A stretch of 64,000 bases of DNA, from the NCBI RefSeq assembly GCF_017312725.1, contig NZ_BOPO01000113.1:62001-126000 (forward strand). The letters are read 5' to 3'. This document shows, one piece after another, positions 59,294 through 64,000 of this stretch. Both the position numbers and the translations under genes were made by a program. Below the pieces are notes generated by a model. That model made no database searches. It saw only the letters and a list, made by a program, of their open reading frames with translations, and was not told where the DNA came from. The stretch's first letter is position 1; every line of letters starts with the position of its first letter. This DNA is from Actinocatenispora comari (GTDB lineage Bacteria; Actinomycetota; Actinomycetes; Mycobacteriales; Micromonosporaceae).

Positions 59294-59615
59294 CGCGCCT
59301 GGTCCCTCCCCTCGATCGGTGGGCGCCCGGACGGGCTTGCCGTGATCGAGTGAAGTACCGGCCGGGTCGGCGGGCCACGGTCGTTGACGCGAAAACAACG
59401 GCCGCCGGGCAGTTCCTGACGCGTTCTTGACGCGTACCGGCGGCGCCCGCGGCGCGGCGCTCCGGGGGCACGGGCCGCCGCACCGCGGTGTCCGGCTCCG
59501 GATGCTCGGCCCGGACCGTGGGCCGGCACCGCGAGTGGGTCGGCGCCGGGAGTGGGCCGGTGCCGGCCGGCCCGGGCCGTGTGCCGGCGCCGGAGCGGGG
59601 TCCGGTGCCGGCCGG
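59294..59615. other. Kdp upstream region, 322 bp
   Basis: Contains the kdp ribosome site (near 59303), candidate KdpE boxes (59380-59433) and, toward the GT39 stop, a GC-rich duplicated segment. The 30-bp stretch 59541-59570 recurs with small changes at 59585-59615, ending directly at the GT39 stop codon. No gene is supported here. Confidence 0.65.
59380..59433 (-). promoter_or_regulatory. Candidate KdpE boxes
   Basis: Two adjacent 11-mers, GTTCCTGACGC (59412-59422) and GTTCTTGACGC (59423-59433), plus GTCGTTGACGC at 59380-59390, 32 bp away. Eleven-bp direct repeats one helical turn apart are the usual target of OmpR-family dimers. They lie 85-140 bp upstream of the first kdp start. Confidence 0.6.
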
Positions 59616-61904
59616 TCAGCTGGTCGGCCGGGACAGGTCGTAGACCGTGACGCCGCCGACCGTCTTCTTGGTGAAGTGCGCCGCGACCCAGCTCTCGATC
59701 GAGCTGGTACCGCCGGGCCCGCCGCCCATCCCGCCGGCGACGAAGTACCGGACCTCGCCGGCCGCGACGTACCGCTGGAACTGCGCCCGCGTCGGGTAGG
59801 CGTCGCTGCCCGAGAACCCGCCGATGCCGAGCACCGAGGCACCGTCCGCGGCGAGCTCCAGTTCGGCGGCCTGCTGGGTGCCGTTGGTGGCCGCCGCCCA
59901 CCGGTAGCCGTGCGCGTTCTTCAGCAGCGTCGCCACCGCGCTGTTCGCCGACCCGCCGCCCATCCCGCCACCGGGGACACCGCCCGAGCCCGATCGCCCG
60001 TTCTGCCCGGACCCGGTTCCCTGCGAGTCGCTGCCGGCGCCCGGGCGGCCCTGGCCCGGCACGCCCGAGTTGCCCCGCGCCGAGTTGCCCTGACCCGAGT
60101 TGCCCTGACCCGAGTTGTCCTGCGAGCCGCTTCCGGAGCCGGGTATCCCGGCGGTCGGCGGCTGGCCGGTGCCGGACCGGCCACCGGTCGCCCCACCCGG
60201 GCCACCCTTGCCGCCGGATCCGTTGCCGCCGTTGGCGTTCCCGGCCGCGTTCGGGTTCCCGCTGCCGCCGGGTGGGGTGCCGAAGCCGGAACCGCTGCCG
60301 GTCCGGCCGCGACCGCCCATCCCGGGGCCGCCGAACCGGCCGCCCGCGCCGGAGCCGCCCGGGCCCGCGGTGGGGATGCTGCCGGTGTGGGCGGTCGCCG
60401 CGGTCTGGGCGGAGTACGCCGCCGGCGCGCCGAGCCCGGCGAACGCCAGTACCGGCACCGCCACCAGCGCCACCCGGCGCACCCACCGGCCCGGTACCAG
60501 CAGCCAGACCACCCCGGCCGCGGCAGTGACCAGCACCGCGTAGCGCAGCCACGGCTGCCACGACGGCGCCCGACCGAGCAGTTGGTACGCCCAGACCCCG
60601 GTCACCGCGACCAGCACGGCGAGGCCGACCCGTCCGCCGGTGCGCTCCCGCTGCTCCCACAGGGTGTGCCCGCCGATGGCGACCACCGCCGCGATCGCCG
60701 GCGCGAGCGCGACCGAGTAGTACGGGTGGATGATCCCGGACATGAAGCTGAACACCGCCATGGTGACGAGCAGCCAGCCGCCCCACAGCACCAGCGCGGC
60801 GCGGGTGCGGTCGGTGCGGCGTGCCGCGCGGGTCAGCCACAGCCCGGCCACCAGCGCCAGCAGCGCCGCGGGCAGCAGCCAGGAGATCTGGGTGCCGAAC
60901 GTGTCGGAGAACATCCGCAGCGGCCCGGTCGCCCCGCCGAACATCGCGTTGCCGCCACCGCCCGGGCCGCCGCCGGTGAACACCTCCCGCACCGGCGCCC
61001 CGCTGCCACCGCCGGTGAACACCTCCCTCGCCCCGCCGGGCATCCCGCCGCCGCCCGGGCCACCGCCGGAGCCGCCGGTGAGCCGGCTCAGCCCGTTGTA
61101 CCCGAGGGCCAGTTGCAGCAGGCTGTTGTCGGTCGACCCGCCGATGTACGGCCGGGAGCCGGCCGGCCACAGCTCGACCAGCGCGACGTACCAGCCGGCC
61201 GAGACCACCAGCGCCGCACCGGCGGCGAGCAGGTGGCCGATTCGGCGGCGCAGCGAGACCGGCGCGGCGACCAGGTAGACCAGCGCGAACGCCGGCAGTA
61301 CCAGGAACGCCTGCAGCATCTTGGTCAGGAACCCGAACCCCAGCGCGGTACCGGCCAGCACCAGCCACCACAGCGAGCCGCGCTCGACCGCCCGGGTCAC
61401 CGCGTACGCGCCGGCCACCATCAGCAGCACCAGCAGCGCGTCCGGATTGTTGAACCGGAACATCAGCACCGCCACCGGGGTCAGCGCCAGGATCGCGCCG
61501 GCGCCGAGGCCCGCCGCGTACCCGGCCACTCGGCGCACGGCACCGTACAGCAGTGCCACTGACGCGACGCCGAGCAGCGCCTGCGGTACCAGCATGCTCC
61601 ACGAGGAGAAGCCGAAGACGCGGCCGGACAGCGCCATCAGCCAGATCGAGGCGGGCGGCTTGTCCACGGTGATCCCGGAGCCCGCGTCGACCGCACCGAA
61701 CAGCAGCGCCTTCCAGCTGATCGTGCCGGCCTGCACGGCACCGGCGTAGAACGAGTTGGCGTAGCCGTTCGCGGACAGGTTCACCAGATACAGCGCGGCG
61801 GTGCCCAGCAGCAGCACCGCGAGCGCCGGCCGGGCCCAGCCGGGCCGGTCGGCGGTACGGGCGAACGCCGCACGTACCGGAGCGGTCAGCGTCGTCGCAC
61901 TCAT
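59616..61904 (-). CDS. GT39-family (dolichol-phosphate-mannose-type) membrane glycosyltransferase
   Basis: 762 residues from ATG 61904 (MSATTLTAPVRAAFARTADR). Multiple TM helices; the first outer loop carries AVDAGSGITVDKPPASIWL with acidic residues as in GT39/ArnT-like enzymes. Two Gly-rich inserts follow: ~residues 290-330 (GGSGGGPGGGGMPGG, REVFTGGG repeats) and a long ~520-670 Gly/Ser/Asn linker (QDNSGQGNSGQGNSARGNSG). The C-terminal soluble domain ends TKKTVGGVTVYDLSRPTS. It probably moves a sugar from a polyprenyl phosphate to an envelope acceptor, downstream of the GT2 gene. Confidence 0.85.
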   Translation of the reverse strand: MSATTLTAPVRAAFARTADRPGWARPALAVLLLGTAALYLVNLSANGYANSFYAGAVQAGTISWKALLFGAVDAGSGITVDKPPASIWLMALSGRVFGFSSWSMLVPQALLGVASVALLYGAVRRVAGYAAGLGAGAILALTPVAVLMFRFNNPDALLVLLMVAGAYAVTRAVERGSLWWLVLAGTALGFGFLTKMLQAFLVLPAFALVYLVAAPVSLRRRIGHLLAAGAALVVSAGWYVALVELWPAGSRPYIGGSTDNSLLQLALGYNGLSRLTGGSGGGPGGGGMPGGAREVFTGGGSGAPVREVFTGGGPGGGGNAMFGGATGPLRMFSDTFGTQISWLLPAALLALVAGLWLTRAARRTDRTRAALVLWGGWLLVTMAVFSFMSGIIHPYYSVALAPAIAAVVAIGGHTLWEQRERTGGRVGLAVLVAVTGVWAYQLLGRAPSWQPWLRYAVLVTAAAGVVWLLVPGRWVRRVALVAVPVLAFAGLGAPAAYSAQTAATAHTGSIPTAGPGGSGAGGRFGGPGMGGRGRTGSGSGFGTPPGGSGNPNAAGNANGGNGSGGKGGPGGATGGRSGTGQPPTAGIPGSGSGSQDNSGQGNSGQGNSARGNSGVPGQGRPGAGSDSQGTGSGQNGRSGSGGVPGGGMGGGSANSAVATLLKNAHGYRWAAATNGTQQAAELELAADGASVLGIGGFSGSDAYPTRAQFQRYVAAGEVRYFVAGGMGGGPGGTSSIESWVAAHFTKKTVGGVTVYDLSRPTS

Positions 61905-61965
61905 GCGCGTCCCCTTGTCGTCGCGGCGTTCGCCGGGCATCGGTCGGTCCCTCGTGCCTGCTCGG

Positions 61966-63438
61966 TCATGCCGGCTCCTCGGCGTCGTCGGGGCCCAGCG
62001 GCAGTTCGCTACCATCGGCCAGCGCGGGCCGCACGCTCACCTCGCGCGGCGCCGCCCCGGCACCGGCGGAGGGCCCGACAACGGCGGAGGGCCCGGCAGC
62101 GGCCGGTGGGCCGGCAGCGGTGGGTGGCGTGGCGGCGGGTGGGCGGGTGCGGGCCGGTTCCGGGCGGCTGCGGCCGAACACCCAGCCGCGCAGCAGCACG
62201 AACCGCAGCGCCGTCGCCACCAGGTTCGCGGCCACCAGCACCGCGAGCTCCGGTACCCGGCCGGGCGTGGTCGCCGCGTGCAGCACCGCGAGCGCGCCGC
62301 TGGTCAGTGCCAGCCCGAGTGCGAACACCAGCAGCCCCTGCACCTGGTGCCGGCCGGCGTGCCGGCGGCCGACCACGCCGAACGTGAGGCGCCGGTTGAC
62401 CGCGGTGTTGGCGATCGCGGTCACCGCCAGCGCGACGCCGTTGGCCCACTGCGGCCCGAGCGGTCCGCGCAGCGCCACGAACAGCAGCAGGTACGCCAGC
62501 GTGCTGCCGGCGCCCACCACGGCGAACCGGACCAGCTGCCGCAGCAGCCCCGCCGGTACGCCCGGGGTCGCCGGCTCGATCGGCGCGCGACCCAGCTGCC
62601 GGCGTACCTGCGCGAGGGGCAGCCGGCCGGTGGCGAGCGCCCGGCCGACCCGGACGATGCCGCGCAGGTCGGCGATCGCGGTGGCGACGATGTCGACCCG
62701 GCTGTCCGGGTCGTCGACCCAGTCGACCGGTACCTCGTGCACCCGCAACCCGGCCCGCTGGGCGAGCACCAGCAGCTCGGTGTCGAAGAACCAGCCGGTG
62801 TCCTCCACCAGCGGCAGCAGCTGCGCGGCCACGTCGGCCCGGATCGCCTTGAAGCCGCACTGCGCGTCGGAGAACCCGGCCGCGAGCGTGCCGCGCAGCA
62901 GCAGGTTGTAGCAGCGCGAGATCACCTCCCGCTTGGTACCGCGCAGCACCCGCGAGCCGCGCGACAGCCGGGTACCGATGGCGAGTTCCGAGTGGCCCGA
63001 GATCAGCGGTGCGACCAGCGGCAACAGCGCGGCGAGGTCGGTGGACAGGTCGACGTCCATGTAGGCGAGCACGGTCGCGTCGGAGGTCGACCACACCGCG
63101 TGCAGCGCCCGCCCTCGCCCCTTCTGGTCCAGGTGCACCACCCGTACCTGCGGGCGCTCGGCGGCGAGCCGGTGCGCGATCGCCAACGTGTCGTCGGTGC
63201 TCGCGTTGTCCGCCACGGTGATCCGGTACGGGTACGGGAACGTCTCGGCCAGGTAGCCGGTGAGCCGGTGCACGCACGGCGCGAGGTCGTGCTGCTCGTT
63301 GTGCACCGGTACCACCACGTCCAGTACCGGCCGGGCCGGGTGGCGCGCCACCGTGTCCGGCGACGGTTCCCCGGTGGGCGTCGCGTACGTCGATGTGACC
63401 ATGGCGCCGACGGTGCCGGCGGCCTTTGTGCCACCCAT
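61966..63438 (-). CDS. Fused GT2 glycosyltransferase and GtrA-like membrane protein
   Basis: 490 residues; ATG 63438 or 63402. The GT2 domain (~35-280): LDVVVPVHNEQHDLAPCVHR, VADNASTDDTLAIAHRLAAE, YMDVDLSTDLAALLPLVAPL (DxD) and DAQCGFKAIRADVAAQLLPL. The C-terminal GtrA region has four TM helices (FAVVGAGSTLAYLLLFVALR, ALAVTAIANTAVNRRLTF, VFALGLALTSGALAVLHA, LVAANLVATALRFVLLR). A Pro/Ala tail follows. It likely makes polyprenyl-phosphate sugar and flips or presents it for the adjacent GT39, 61 bp downstream. Confidence 0.88.
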   Translation of the reverse strand: MGGTKAAGTVGAMVTSTYATPTGEPSPDTVARHPARPVLDVVVPVHNEQHDLAPCVHRLTGYLAETFPYPYRITVADNASTDDTLAIAHRLAAERPQVRVVHLDQKGRGRALHAVWSTSDATVLAYMDVDLSTDLAALLPLVAPLISGHSELAIGTRLSRGSRVLRGTKREVISRCYNLLLRGTLAAGFSDAQCGFKAIRADVAAQLLPLVEDTGWFFDTELLVLAQRAGLRVHEVPVDWVDDPDSRVDIVATAIADLRGIVRVGRALATGRLPLAQVRRQLGRAPIEPATPGVPAGLLRQLVRFAVVGAGSTLAYLLLFVALRGPLGPQWANGVALAVTAIANTAVNRRLTFGVVGRRHAGRHQVQGLLVFALGLALTSGALAVLHAATTPGRVPELAVLVAANLVATALRFVLLRGWVFGRSRPEPARTRPPAATPPTAAGPPAAAGPSAVVGPSAGAGAAPREVSVRPALADGSELPLGPDDAEEPA

Positions 63439-63572
63439 GAGGCCGACCTGTGCCCCGGCTGTACGTCCTTGGCCGTCAACAGCTGCCGGGGTCCGTCGCG
63501 TGTCGACCTGGTGGCGTACCGGCGTGCTTAACCGTTTGCGGCCCCGGACGGGCGGCCGTTAGCTTCGGCGGC

Positions 63573-64000
63573 ATGAGACCGATCGCCGAGAGTGACATCC
63601 GCGCCTCGTTCGTCAACTGCACCAAGGGCGAGGCGAAGCGGTTGGCTCTCCCCCGCGACCTCGCCACCGCCCCGTGGGACGACCTGGACTTCCTCGGCTG
63701 GCAGGACGGCGCCGCGCCCGACCGGGCGTACCTGGTGGCCGAGTTCGGCGACGCGCCGGTCGGCGTGGCGCTGCGGCGCGCGAGCGGCGGCGCCGGCCGG
63801 ATGCGGCGCACCATGTGCTCGCTGTGCCTGACCACGCACACCGCCGGCGGCGTGTCGCTGCTGACCGCACGGCGGGCCGGCAAGGCCGGCCAGCAGGGCA
63901 ACTCGGTCGGGCTGTACGCCTGCAGCGACCTCGCCTGCTCGCTCTACCTGCGCGGGAAGAAGGAGATCTGGGCGGCCGGGAAGATCCAGGAATCGCTGAG
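63573..64000 (+). CDS. FBP/FusB-type zinc protein, 3' truncated by window end
   Basis: At least 142 residues from ATG 63573 (MRPIAESDIRASFVNCTKGE), still open at 64000. It matches actinobacterial FBP-domain proteins related to the EF-G-binding FusB fold: LPRDLATAPWDDLDFLGWQD, RTMCSLCLTTHTAGGVSLLT and YACSDLACSLYLRGKKEIWA. The CSLC and CSDLAC pairs form a treble-clef zinc site. FusB proteins protect EF-G from fusidic acid; that role is not shown for these relatives. Divergent from the GT2 gene. Confidence 0.85.
   Translation, partial: MRPIAESDIRASFVNCTKGEAKRLALPRDLATAPWDDLDFLGWQDGAAPDRAYLVAEFGDAPVGVALRRASGGAGRMRRTMCSLCLTTHTAGGVSLLTARRAGKAGQQGNSVGLYACSDLACSLYLRGKKEIWAAGKIQESL

Noticed and set aside
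1-64000. CRISPR arrays, tRNA/rRNA genes, transposases or prophage genes
   Set aside because: Read for on both strands; none seen. The tandem repeats found are short, adjacent and without spacers.

Overview
This window looks like chromosome from a high-GC, mycothiol-making actinobacterium. Supporting signs are the mycothiol ligase MshC, F420/flavin luciferase-like oxidoreductases, DUF3090, DUF5703 and SCO1664-type proteins, frequent GTG starts and GC-only hairpin terminators. A Micromonosporales-type genome is my best guess, helped by one MSERxR-type short repeat near 28570, but this is inference. I see no tRNA, rRNA, CRISPR array, insertion sequence or prophage.

0-7.4 kb is an accessory stretch. 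It holds a GrpB-type fragment, a flavin oxidoreductase, a divergent SDR/TetR pair with twin palindromic operators, a divergent ArsR-like regulator/MFS pair with an inverted repeat, a HAD phosphatase, a VOC protein and a methyltransferase. 7.4-26.6 kb is an actinobacterial housekeeping neighbourhood: metH, a PAC2 protein, mshC, a SCO1664-type protein, DUF3090, a histidine phosphatase, an LLM oxidoreductase, an aldo/keto reductase, DUF5703 and an M20 peptidase. Interspersed are a GntR regulator, a kinase-like protein, an epimerase, an acyltransferase, and a MarR-controlled FAD oxidoreductase with two 16-bp operators.

26.9-30.1 kb encodes a two-gene redox/signalling unit: a receiver + glutaredoxin-like + thioredoxin-reductase-like fusion with almost no cysteines, then a cyclic-nucleotide-domain histidine kinase. 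30.2-32.1 kb is a TetR locus with three operators close to classical tetO, controlling a small His/Arg-rich ORF and a quinone-reductase-like enzyme. 32.7-35.8 kb is a TPP-riboswitch thiM-thiE-thiD/tenA operon with overlapping genes. 35.8-47.4 kb is rich in secreted and signalling proteins: two secreted unknowns, an amidohydrolase, an FHA protein, a receptor-like Ser/Thr kinase, a lipoprotein, a GH76 mannanase and an S53 protease. 47.5-50.8 kb has a pyrimidine-dimer glycosylase-like protein, a P450, a rhomboid-like protein and DUF1269.

50.9-59.3 kb is a complete potassium-uptake operon on the minus strand, read as small membrane ORF-kdpF-kdpA-kdpB-kdpC-kdpD-kdpE, with 11-bp direct-repeat boxes upstream. 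59.6-63.4 kb encodes a GT39 and a GT2-GtrA glycosyltransferase pair. The window ends inside an FBP/FusB-type zinc protein.

The pattern least explained by annotation is a set of short tandem duplications at gene 3' ends. Several include the stop codon with a unit length not divisible by three, so stops recur in other frames.
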